DNA of 64,000 nucleotides from Amycolatopsis australiensis (GTDB lineage Bacteria > Actinomycetota > Actinomycetes > Mycobacteriales > Pseudonocardiaceae), in NCBI RefSeq assembly GCF_900119165.1, contig NZ_FPJG01000006.1, positions 7,230,001 through 7,294,000 on the forward strand, read 5' to 3'. The notes beneath the pieces are model-generated. The model made no database searches. It had not been told where the DNA came from and saw only the letters and a list, made by a program, of their open reading frames with translations. Position numbers and translations under genes: made by a program. This document shows positions 51,317-64,000 of the stretch, piece after piece. Every line of letters begins with the position of its first letter. Within the stretch, counting starts at the first letter, position 1.

Positions 51317-51831
51317 TCACCGTGCCTTGAGCTGGGTGAGGAGCTGCAGCGTGTCGGAGTTGAGCCAGTACTCCACGAACTTGCCGCCGTCCATGCGCAG
51401 CGTGTCGGTGCCGGTGGAGGTGACGATCGTGCCGGGCTGGGCCTTGGCCCCCGGGAAGCCGCCGGCGTACGTGCCCGTGGCCGTCCAGCGCAGCGACGCG
51501 TGACGTCCGGCGACCAACGGCTCGACCTGGACGGTGAAGCGCAGGTCGGGGAAGGCGGCGCGGGTCTGGGCGATCCAGTTCACCAGCCCGTCCGCGCCGC
51601 GGCTGCGGCTGCCGTCGCCTCCGTCCAGGAGGGCGGCGTGAACGGCGAACTCGGATGCCCGGCGCCTGGGAGTAGCCGCCGTTCCAGAGGCGGAGCCAGG
51701 CGTCGAGCATCGCTTTCGGGCTCTTGGCGGGTACCTGGTGGTCCGTGACCGGCTGGGTGGACGCTGCGGCCGTCGTCCCGCCGATGGCCAAGGACGGCGG
51801 CGACGAGCAGGCGGATCCGGGCGGTGGTCAT
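51317..51831 (-). pseudogene. Broken secreted SnoaL-like polyketide-cyclase-fold protein
   Basis: Three frames are needed to read the protein: signal peptide start MTTARIRLLVAAVL from the ATG at 51831; then, after one extra T near 51792, AIGGTTAAASTQPVTDHQVP and KAMLDAWLRLWNGGYSQ; then, after a second shift near 51665, SEFAVHAALLDGGDGSRSRG, FPDLRFTVQVEPLVAG, and the end GGKFVEYWLNSDTLQLLTQL. The last part is a typical SnoaL/ester-cyclase domain. With two uncompensated single-base changes it is a pseudogene unless both are sequence errors. It may once have been regulated with, or related to, the adjacent SnoaL-fused sigma factor. Confidence 0.75.
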
Positions 51832-51858
51832 GGTGGTTCCCCGCATTCCGGGGGGATG

Positions 51859-52093
51859 TCAGTCGGTGCAGGTGGTGCCGGGGGCGGGCAGGGCGCGGGT
51901 GGTCCGGTAGCGGTTGGCCGCGTCGCGCACGCACCGAGACAGCAAGAACATGCTGTAGTCGTCGTCTTCGCGGCTGAGGACGACACTGCCGGGCAGCTGT
52001 GCCGCCATGGGCGACGCCCGCGCTGTGCGGGACGAGCGCCTGGTGGGTGGACTGCACGATCAGCGCGGGCGGCGCCCCGTGGACGGGCTTTCC
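51859..52093 (-). pseudogene. C-terminal remnant of S33-type hydrolase (TAP-like domain)
   Basis: GKPVHGAPPALIVQSTHQAL followed by VPHSAGVA and, after one extra C near 52009, MAAQLPGSVVLSREDDDYS, RCVRDAANRYRTTRALPAPG and a final TTCTD. This is the TAP-like C-terminal domain of actinobacterial secreted S33 peptidases/hydrolases, whose ends read LPxPGTxC. The catalytic His normally in the DGHGxY-type motif is replaced (REDDDY). The rest of the hydrolase is gone and the membrane protein gene runs into it. Confidence 0.65.
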
Positions 52094-52506
52094 GGCCGCG
52101 ACGGGCGCCGGCGCGCGGCGAGGGACCAGCCGGCCACGCCCAGGCACCCGGCCATCGGCACCGCGGGCACCAGGAACATGGGTATCGAACCGACGAAGAC
52201 GGACGAGCCGAGGTCGACGATGTCACCCCACGCTCCGAGCAGGCCACCGGGCAGGGCCATCAACGCCGCGGTCGCCCGGGTTCGCCCGCTCGGCGGCACC
52301 GCGTGCACCTTCTTCACGTCCGACACGGCCGACAACCCGGCAAGCCAGCCGATCAGCCCGCCGATCAGCCCCGACCACAGCCGGGGCTGGGACAGTCCCG
52401 GCTCGGCCACCAGGAACAGGACCCCGGCGAACCAGTACAGGACGAAGAACACCCACGTCGCGTAGCAGGCCGCGCCACGCCAGCTCTCGATCCGGAAGAA
52501 GAGCAT
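52060..52506 (-). CDS. Hypothetical multi-pass membrane protein
   Basis: A 148-aa protein that I do not recognise, with about four membrane segments (WVFFVLYWFAGVLFLVAEP; LWSGLIGGLIGWLAGLSAVS; ALPGGLLGAWGDIVDLG; GSIPMFLVPAVPMAGCLGVAGW). The C-terminus is Arg/Pro-rich and overlaps the hydrolase remnant, so the original end may have been lost in the deletion that joined them. The ribosome site before the ATG at 52506 is weak. The membrane pattern is convincing; the C-terminal 20 residues are probably not original. Confidence 0.6.
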   Translation of the reverse strand: MLFFRIESWRGAACYATWVFFVLYWFAGVLFLVAEPGLSQPRLWSGLIGGLIGWLAGLSAVSDVKKVHAVPPSGRTRATAALMALPGGLLGAWGDIVDLGSSVFVGSIPMFLVPAVPMAGCLGVAGWSLAARRRPSRPESPSTGRRPR

Positions 52507-52959
52507 CTGTCACCGTCGAGGACGTCGTCCGGCCCGTTCCGGGCGGACACCGTGAGCCAGGAATCCCCTCATCGGCTCACTGTAGAGCGAGCACCGTCGG
52601 GTGATCCGCAGAACGCGGGGTCCGGCGGGCCGCGCCGGAGTGGCTCTCGCGCAGCATCAGCAGCCGATGACCACCCTCAGCGTCGCGGTCAGGCCGTGGA
52701 CGCCGAGCGCGGTGGCCACGGAGCCGCGGGCCAGCGCCCGGCCGCCGACCGCATGCAGAGCGTCTGCGCGAGCAGCTCATCCCGCTGGTGCGTGGCCCCA
52801 ACCCAGAAGGCGCACCCGCGCGGGCGGCACTGTGCGCCTCCACCGTGCTCTGACACGCTCCGTACTACGGTTCCCCGGCGTCGCACTCGGCCGCGAGGAG
52901 AACGGTGGGTCGGCGCCGCAGTGCTGCGAGCGCCGACCGAAGCGGTCTCGCGTACCGAG
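52507..52959. other. Non-coding or degenerate stretch
   Basis: No intact gene. Minus-strand pieces such as RDELLAQTLCMRSAAGR and SVATALGVHGLTATLRVV in different frames, the second ended by a stop, look like a decayed gene, but I cannot name the family. Confidence 0.4.
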
Positions 52960-53298
52960 TCAGTCCACGGTGTCGAGGCGCCGGGACTGGTTGAGGCGCT
53001 GGGCTTCGTGGAGCTGGTCTTCGAGGGTGACGATGCGGCAGGCGGCGTCGATGGCGGTGCCCTGGTCGACCAGTTCCCGCACGCGGGCGGCCAGGCGCAG
53101 CTGGTGGCGGGAGTAACGGCGGTGCCCGCCCGGGGAGCGTTGCGGCGTGATCAGGCCGGCCTCGTCGAGGCTGCGCAGGAATCCTTGGGTGGTGCCGAGC
53201 ATGTCCGCGGCCCGGCCCATGGTGTAGCCGGGGTAGTGCTCGTCGTCGAACTTGTCGGCCGCGCCGGGCGTGGCCGGTCCTTCTTGCTCAGGAATCAT
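52960..53298 (-). CDS. MerR family transcriptional regulator
   Basis: A 112-aa short MerR protein. The HTH is YTMGRAADMLGTTQGFLRSL, followed by the wing LITPQRSPGGHRRYSRHQLR and a short coiled dimer helix (ARVRELVDQGTAIDAACRIV). There is no C-terminal effector domain or metal-binding Cys pair, so the signal is unclear; small MerR proteins of this type often control stress responses. GGAGGTGG precedes the ATG closely. An 18-bp imperfect palindrome with TTGACA and a 36-bp perfect palindrome lie upstream (53317-53380), and the leader region is long and repeat-rich. Confidence 0.85.
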   Translation of the reverse strand: MIPEQEGPATPGAADKFDDEHYPGYTMGRAADMLGTTQGFLRSLDEAGLITPQRSPGGHRRYSRHQLRLAARVRELVDQGTAIDAACRIVTLEDQLHEAQRLNQSRRLDTVD

Positions 53299-53316
53299 TC
53301 CACCTCCGCATCACAA

Positions 53317-53352
53317 AGGACCCCGGGTGCCGTGCACGGCACCCGGGGTCCT
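53317..53352. repeat. 36-bp perfect palindrome in the MerR leader
   Basis: Half-site AGGACCCCGGGTGCCGTG followed by its exact reverse complement. It lies between the probable promoter (53363-53380) and the MerR ATG (53298), and no gene to its right on the minus strand ends there. It would form an 18-bp hairpin in the merR transcript: a terminator/attenuator or mRNA-stability element. Confidence 0.6.
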
Positions 53353-53362
53353 CAAGGGTTGG

Positions 53363-53380
53363 GTTTACACCATTGTCAAC
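53363..53380 (-). promoter_or_regulatory. Probable promoter/operator of merR
   Basis: GTTTACA-CCAT-TGTCAAC, an inverted repeat with six of seven positions matching. Read on the minus strand it begins GTTGACA, a consensus -35 element, 65-82 bases upstream of the MerR ATG. MerR proteins bind such dyads in their own promoters. Confidence 0.5.
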
Positions 53381-54031
53381 CGGCGCGACCGCCGGCTTCC
53401 TGCACCCGCGCCCGGCCGAAAGCCGGATCACGCGGGGATCGCTCATTCGTGACCGAGCACCACCTCCGAACTCGATGGAACTACGGCACCCGCGCGGCAC
53501 TACTCCGCCGCCGCGGGCGATCCAATGATGGTTCCCGTCCCTTCTTTCCGGTGTTTTCCACTTGCTGGGTACTGCTACTGCCGCGAACGTCACCGACGGG
53601 AACCCTTCCACTGATCGGTCCCAGCACGCTGACGCCGCTGGTCACTGCCCGGAGCCCCGTCCACTGATCGGCCCCGGCCACCTGACCGGTCCTGCAACTG
53701 CACAAACCTGCTTCCGATCACCAGCCGGAGCCTTGTTCCTCGATCGGCCCCGCACTGCCTGACCGTCTTGTCTCACTTCGCGGGTAGTTACGTCCTCTCC
53801 CGCGCCTGCTTGACGTTGTCTTTCTCGGTACGACCAGAACACTACACACACCCGGCTTCGAATGTCTACTTCAGCCGGCACAGATTTTCTCGGCGTGTCG
53901 GACGGCGGTGCCCGCGGCCGGGCGCGATGTCGTGCCGGTGACCGAGGATCGGTCCGCCGCACCGTCATCGACTTGCTCACGTCCGCCGAGATCGCCACTG
54001 CCGGCCGGGTCGCTGCCACGCCGGGTCATGG
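53381..54031. other. Long intergenic region with degenerate repeats
   Basis: About 650 bases without a supportable gene, upstream of merR and downstream of the MDMPI-type gene. The left part carries a three-fold imperfect repeat (separate entry). No tRNA or ORF with start signals was found. Confidence 0.5.
53610..53763. repeat. Three imperfect repeats (GATCGGYCCC...CTGAC)
   Basis: Units at 53610-53633, 53663-53686 and 53738-53763 share GATCGGYCCC followed 6-8 bases later by CTGAC. Units 2 and 3 are longer, both preceded by CCGGAGCC and followed by CGGTC or CGTC. The spacing (53 and 75 bases) is irregular, so it is neither a CRISPR nor a simple tandem repeat; possible multiple protein-binding sites. 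Confidence 0.5.
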
Positions 54032-54697
54032 TCACCGCGTCGTGCCCTGGTCGCGCAGGATGGCCACTCCGTCGCCGTCGAGTTCGTCGAGGTAGCGCGT
54101 GCGGCCGGTCATCGCCATGATCAGGGCCAGGGTGGTGCCGGACACGAGCGGTCCCGATCCGGTGTCGAAGGGGCCGTCGGTGGCCGTGAGCCGCAGGCCG
54201 CGAACGCGTCCCTTGGCCAGGACGACGAGGTCCGAGCCGCGGTAGTAGTCGGCCACCGTGGTCAGCGTGGCGATCGGGTAGTCGCGGCGGATGTCCAGCG
54301 GCCGGCGGATGTCCTCGCCGTGCACGATGGTTTCCCCGAGCATCGCCACGGCCGGCAACGGTGGTTTGGTCGTGCTGGTGAGCACGCGGCGGAACCGGGC
54401 GAGCGTGTCGGCGGGGGTGGCCCCCAGCTGCTCGGCCAGCCGCATGGCGACCTGCCGGTCGAAGTCGAACCGGCAGCGGATCACCCCGGCCATCCACCGC
54501 ACGGCGTTGAGGCTGGCGCCCGCTGTCAGGTGGGCCAGCACCTCGCGGACGGTCAGCCCCTCGCACAGCGACGGCGTGGCCCATTGCCGGTCGGTGCACT
54601 CGGCGAGGTCGGCGGCCAGTGCGGCCCGTTCGGCGTGGATCTGCGACCACGTGCCGGTCGCGGCGCGGCGGCGGGTGGCCGGTTCTGGCTGGTTCAT
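54032..54697 (-). CDS. Maleylpyruvate isomerase-family (DinB-like, mycothiol-type) protein
   Basis: A 221-aa protein of the MDMPI_N / DinB_2 fold: a four-helix bundle with WATPSLCEGLTVREVLAHLT, where His of AHL is the first likely metal ligand, and GETIVHGEDIRRPLDIRRDY with the later His/Glu pair. Actinobacterial members are suspected mycothiol-dependent transferases or isomerases that bind a divalent metal. The ATG has AGGAG nine bases upstream, and the gene follows the glyoxalase-fold gene by 15 bases on the same strand, so the two are probably one transcript. Substrate unknown; detoxification fits both. Confidence 0.82.
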   Translation of the reverse strand: MNQPEPATRRRAATGTWSQIHAERAALAADLAECTDRQWATPSLCEGLTVREVLAHLTAGASLNAVRWMAGVIRCRFDFDRQVAMRLAEQLGATPADTLARFRRVLTSTTKPPLPAVAMLGETIVHGEDIRRPLDIRRDYPIATLTTVADYYRGSDLVVLAKGRVRGLRLTATDGPFDTGSGPLVSGTTLALIMAMTGRTRYLDELDGDGVAILRDQGTTR

Positions 54698-54712
54698 CGG
54701 GTGACGCTCCTG

Positions 54713-55072
54713 TCAGCGGCTGATCAGCCCGACGTGGTTGCCGTCGGGGTCGGTGAACACGGCGATGCGGCTGACGGGCGTGTCGACCGGCGCCAGCACG
54801 CGGGTGCCGCCGAGTTGCTCGGCGCGGGCGAGGGCGGCGTCCACGTCGTCGACGGGGAAGTACGCGACGAAGCCCACATACGGACTGTCCGGGCCGGCTT
54901 GGCCGATCCCGCCGGCCGGCCGGCCGTCCGCGTCGCCGACCAGCGCGTAGGTGTCGTCGAGGACGTTGCTCGGCCAGCCGAACAGGTCCTGGTAGAAGCG
55001 CCGTGCCCGCGCGGCGTCCGGGGTCGAGATGTCGAACCAGGCGGGCCGGTGCGGGTGTTCGGGCGGGGTCAT
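54713..55072 (-). CDS. VOC family (glyoxalase/bleomycin-resistance fold) protein
   Basis: A 119-aa single VOC domain: PAWFDISTPDAARARRFYQD, LFGWPSNVLDDTYALVGDAD, YFPVDDVDAALARAEQLGGT, and the end SRIAVFTDPDGNHVGLISR. Likely metal ligands are the Glu/His set at strand ends, although the first His common in glyoxalases is not evident. The ATG at 55072 has GGAGG six bases upstream. It is divergent from SnoaL-fused sigma factor 2 with 71 bases between, and leads into the MDMPI-family gene. Confidence 0.85.
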   Translation of the reverse strand: MTPPEHPHRPAWFDISTPDAARARRFYQDLFGWPSNVLDDTYALVGDADGRPAGGIGQAGPDSPYVGFVAYFPVDDVDAALARAEQLGGTRVLAPVDTPVSRIAVFTDPDGNHVGLISR

Positions 55073-55143
55073 GAGCAGCCTCCGGAGCGGTTGACGTGGT
55101 CGTTCACGGGTGAGACCGCGGCCGTGGGGCAGAATCGTCGCTT

Positions 55144-56172
55144 GTGGACGAAGTTTTTTCCGGCCCGGCCACGGGAGAGGCCGACCTGGCCCGCGCCCGT
55201 GGCGGGGACGACGCCGCGTTCGCCCGCTTGGTGACGCCGCTGCGTCCGGAGTTGCACGCCCACTGCTACCGGATGCTCGGCTCGGTCCACGACGCCGACG
55301 ACGCCGTGCAGGAAGCGCTGCTGCGGGCCTGGCGAGGGCTGGCCCGGTTCGAGGGCCGCAGCTCGCTGCGCACCTGGCTGTACACCGTGGCCACCCGCAC
55401 CTGCCTGGACCTGGCCGACGCGCGGGGGAAGCGGGCACTCCCGGTGGACCTGGGCCCGTCCAGCGAGCGTGCGGTACTCGACCAGCGCCCCCGCACCGAC
55501 CTGGCCTGGCTGGGCCCCTATCCCGACGCCGGGCTCCCGGACGGCCCGGCGGACACCCGCTACGAACAGCGCGAGGCGGTCGAGCTGGCGTTCGTCGCGG
55601 CGTGCCAGCACCTGCCGGGCAACCAGCGGGCGGCGCTGCTGCTGTTCGACGTCCTCGGGTTTTCGGCCGCCGACATCGCGGCCATGATGGCCACCTCGAC
55701 GACGTCGGTGAATTCGGCGCTGGCCCGTGCGCGCCGGATCGTCGCGCAGAAGGTCCCGGACCGGACCCAGCAGCGAACGCTGCGCACGATCGGCGACACC
55801 CGGCTGCGGGAACTGGTGACCGGGTTCGCCGACGCACTGGACCGCGGCGACACCGACGCCCTGGTCACGCTGCTCACCGAGGACGTCACCTGGTCGATGC
55901 CGCCGCTGCCGCAGTGGTACCGCGGCATCGCGGCGGTCACCGATTTCGCGGTCGAAGTGCCGATGACCCGCTGCCCGAGCTGGCGGTACCGGCTGACCGG
56001 CGCGAACGGCCAGCCGGCGATCGCGTTCTACGTCGGGGCCGACGCCGCCGGCCCGCACGAGGCGTGGTCGATCACGGTGCTGTCCGTGCGCGACGGCCGG
56101 ATCGCCGAGATCACGTCGTTCCTCGGCGCCGACCACTTCCCGCCGTTCGGACTGCCCCGGTCACTCCCCTGA
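55144..56172 (+). CDS. ECF sigma factor with SnoaL-like C-terminal domain (2)
   Basis: A 342-aa sigma factor. Region 2: LVTPLRPELHAHCYRMLGSV, DADDAVQEALLRAWRGLARF, TWLYTVATRTCLDLADARGK; region 4: ACQHLPGNQRAALLLFDVLG, SAADIAAMMATSTTSVNSAL; then a SnoaL/NTF2-like domain (VTGFADALDRGDTDALVTLL to ITSFLGADHFPPFGLP). The GTG at 55144 is the start. The 71-base gap to the divergent VOC gene suggests shared control: this sigma may drive the VOC-MDMPI pair, the typical small regulon beside SigG-like factors. Confidence 0.88.
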   Translation: MDEVFSGPATGEADLARARGGDDAAFARLVTPLRPELHAHCYRMLGSVHDADDAVQEALLRAWRGLARFEGRSSLRTWLYTVATRTCLDLADARGKRALPVDLGPSSERAVLDQRPRTDLAWLGPYPDAGLPDGPADTRYEQREAVELAFVAACQHLPGNQRAALLLFDVLGFSAADIAAMMATSTTSVNSALARARRIVAQKVPDRTQQRTLRTIGDTRLRELVTGFADALDRGDTDALVTLLTEDVTWSMPPLPQWYRGIAAVTDFAVEVPMTRCPSWRYRLTGANGQPAIAFYVGADAAGPHEAWSITVLSVRDGRIAEITSFLGADHFPPFGLPRSLP

Positions 56173-56311
56173 TCCGGAAACCCGTCGCCCACGCCGGCCC
56201 GTCAGCACGCGCATGTTCGTGGCCGGCGACGCCTTGCTCGCCGGTCACCGATCATCAGCACCCCAGGATCCGGCGCAAGAGGCCCGGCGTGGCCGGAGCA
56301 CCGGCAGGCAG

Positions 56312-56340
56312 GGCCCGGACCTCCGGCGGAGGCCCGGGCC
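56312..56340. terminator. Terminator hairpin between convergent genes
   Basis: GGCCCGGACCTCCG and CGGAGGCCCGGGCC pair over 13 of 14 positions around a one- to two-base turn, between the stops of the sigma gene (56172) and mbtH (56350). It probably ends the NRPS operon. Confidence 0.65.
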
Positions 56341-56349
56341 GCGGCGGCT

Positions 56350-56547
56350 TCACCCGGCGGACATCCGTTCCCGGAGGCTGCGGGGACGCATGTCCGTCCA
56401 GACCTCGTCCACGTGGTCCATGCACTCCTGCCGCGTGCCGCGCTTTCCGTCGGGCTGCCAGCCCGCCGGTACCTCCTTGTCCGCCGGCCACAGCGAGTAC
56501 TGGCCTTCGTCGTTGACCAGGACCTGGAAGGTCGTGTTCTCGTCCAT
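56350..56547 (-). CDS. mbtH: MbtH-like protein
   Basis: A 65-aa MbtH-family protein with the family signature: FQVLVNDEGQYSLWP, then ADKEVPAGWQ and the two conserved Trp regions ending VDEVWTDMRPRSL. MbtH-like proteins bind NRPS adenylation domains and are needed for their folding or activity. The ATG overlaps the exporter stop (TGATG). As the last gene of the NRPS operon, it most likely serves the A domains encoded upstream. No oddity in length or motif. Confidence 0.95.
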   Translation of the reverse strand: MDENTTFQVLVNDEGQYSLWPADKEVPAGWQPDGKRGTRQECMDHVDEVWTDMRPRSLRERMSAG

Positions 56548-57796
56548 CAGGGCTCCTTCGGGTTGTCGGTGTTCTCTTCGATCACGTCGGGGAAGCCACG
56601 TAGTGTCCTGCTGACGGTCGTCAGCACGGTGACCAGCGCGATCGCCCCCGCACAGGTGAGTACCGCGGCCGGGCCGGGCAGGACGTCGACGAGCCAGCCG
56701 CCGAGTGCCGGGCCGAGCGCGGCGGCCAGCCCGCCCGTCACCCCCAGCACGCCGCCGAGCCGGCCGCGCAGCTCGTCGGGGGTGTAGAGCAGCTGGTAGG
56801 TGTTGATCGTCGTGTTGGCCGCCGGGGCCAGGAACGCCATCGCCGCGAACAGCAGCCCCATCAGGTAGCCGCTGTGCACGACCGCCGCCAGCGGTGTGAG
56901 CAGGGTCAGGCCCCAGAACACCCCGATGATCAGCACGTACGGCCGGAACCGGCGGTGCAGGTACGGCGCGGCCAGTGCCCCGGCGATGCCGCCGCCGCCC
57001 AGCATCGCGGCCATCACGCCGATTTCGCCTGCCGGCACGCCTCGCTCGGTGGCCAGCACGATGATCACCAGGTAGTAGGCGGCGAAGAACAGGTTCAGGG
57101 CGATGGCGCACACCGCCGTGACGCGCACGCGCGGCTGCCGCCAGACCCAGCGCAGGCCTTCGGCGATCTCCCGGCCCAGGTGGGCGGGCGGCCGCTCCTC
57201 CGCCGGCTCGCCGCGCGCGGGCAGGCGGACGAACACCAGCGACACGAACGCGACGACGTGCGCGACGACGTCGAAGGCGAACGGGACGAACCGGCCCAGC
57301 GCGAACAGGAAGCCGCCGAGCGCCGTGCCCGAAAGCTGGCCGGCGCTCGTCCGCGCCGCGTTCAGGGCCACCGCCGAGGACACCTGCTCGGTACTCACCA
57401 GCCGGGGCAGGCTGGCCTCCTCGGCGGGCTCGAACAACGCACGGCACAGCCCCATCACCACCGCGACGACGACGAGCTGCGCCACGCCGGCCACGCCCCA
57501 CCACAGGGCGAGGACCAGGCTCGCCGCCGCGAGCGCCTGCGCCGCCTCGCAGCCGAGCATGATCCGCTTGCGCGGCCACCGGTCCACGAGCGCGCCGGCC
57601 GGCAGCCCGGCGACCAGCTGCGCGATCGCCACCGCGCCCAGCACCAGCCCGGACTGCGCGGCCGAGCCCGTGAGCGCCAGCACCAGCAGCGGGAACGCGA
57701 TCGTCGTGGTGCTGAACCCGGCCTCGGACACCACCTGGCCGCTCCACAGCAGGCGGTAGTCCCGGTTGCGGGACAGCTTCTCCTTGCTCGGCGCGC

Positions 57797-57800
<4 letters not shown>
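56547..57800 (-). CDS. MFS exporter of the NRPS cluster
   Basis: A 417-aa, 12-helix MFS permease of the enterobactin-exporter (EntS/MFS_3) type: [80 protein letters not shown] and [13 protein letters not shown]. Such proteins export siderophores and peptides in actinomycetes. The GTG overlaps the NRPS stop as GTGA, and its own stop overlaps mbtH, so it is cotranslated with both. It probably exports the peptide made by the cluster. Confidence 0.88.

Positions 57801-64000
<6,200 letters not shown>

Noticed and set aside
53610..53763. CRISPR array
   Set aside because: Only three imperfect units, irregular spacing, no cas genes.

Overview
The base composition (very high GC with strong third-position GC), GTG starts, four-base ATGA/GTGA gene overlaps, ESX-accessory proteins, mycothiol-type DinB enzymes, DUF3558 lipoproteins and a CoA-ester-rich catabolic repertoire point to a filamentous actinomycete, most likely Pseudonocardiaceae (Amycolatopsis-like). 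This is inferred from gene content; the window has no rRNA or other taxonomic marker.

Layout. (1) 0-4.6 kb: a four-gene minus-strand type VII (ESX) accessory operon (PE-like, DUF3558 lipoprotein, PPE-like with a WTG motif, EspG-like) facing a second DUF3558 lipoprotein, plus a doubtful small membrane protein. (2) 4.7-7.8 kb: a MarR/antibiotic-monooxygenase pair with a clear palindromic operator, then an ECF sigma factor with a CU044_5270-type membrane protein. (3) 7.8-9.0 kb: a decayed strip with remnants of a tyrosine recombinase, an HSL-type alpha/beta hydrolase and a LysR regulator. (4) 9.8-20.5 kb: a long minus-strand acyl-CoA catabolic cluster (three CaiB/BaiF family III enzymes, one racemase-like; PaaK-type ligase; DUF35 plus Cys-less thiolase pair; MaoC hydratase; acyl-CoA dehydrogenase; SDR; broken CoA ligase; LysR), with a divergent MHS transporter. 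Three of its intergenic gaps share a CCGAA-N7-TTCGG motif, a candidate operator for the embedded LysR protein. (5) 22.0-24.9 kb: an HTH regulator divergent from two tandem Cys-nucleophile dienelactone-hydrolase-like proteins, closed by a perfect 36-bp palindrome. (6) 24.9-36.5 kb: a second catabolic operon (nitronate monooxygenase, AMACR-like racemase, aldehyde dehydrogenase, SDR, acyl-CoA synthetase, small Zn-ribbon protein, HyuA, HyuB) divergent from a TetR gene. Its HyuA/HyuB/Zn-ribbon/CoA-ligase core resembles acetophenone-carboxylase-type ketone carboxylation more than hydantoin hydrolysis.

(7) 36.6-39.6 kb: a PLP decarboxylase, an NmrA-like protein and a divergent TetR with an 11-bp-arm inverted repeat. 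(8) 39.9-44.4 kb: a 1503-aa RHS/YD-repeat polymorphic toxin with a WXG100-like N-terminus and an unrecognised 128-aa C-terminal toxin domain with no obvious immunity gene. (9) 44.6-56.2 kb: an FAD monooxygenase, a large beta-helix protein, scattered stress and regulatory genes, two SnoaL-fused ECF sigma factors, a MerR gene with an elaborate leader, and further broken genes (SnoaL-like, TAP-domain hydrolase, IstB scrap). (10) 56.3-64.0 kb: the end of a non-ribosomal peptide cluster: MbtH, an MFS exporter and a truncated NRPS reading (C)-A-PCP-C-A-PCP-E. The second A domain gives, by eye, the code DLTKVGEVG, which suggests asparagine; the terminal E domain would then make D-Asn.

Most interesting for follow-up: the TetR-controlled putative carboxylase/CoA-ligase operon with its racemase and nitronate monooxygenase; the shared operator motif of the LysR cluster; the orphan RHS toxin tip; and the MerR leader with a 36-bp palindrome and nearby repeats.
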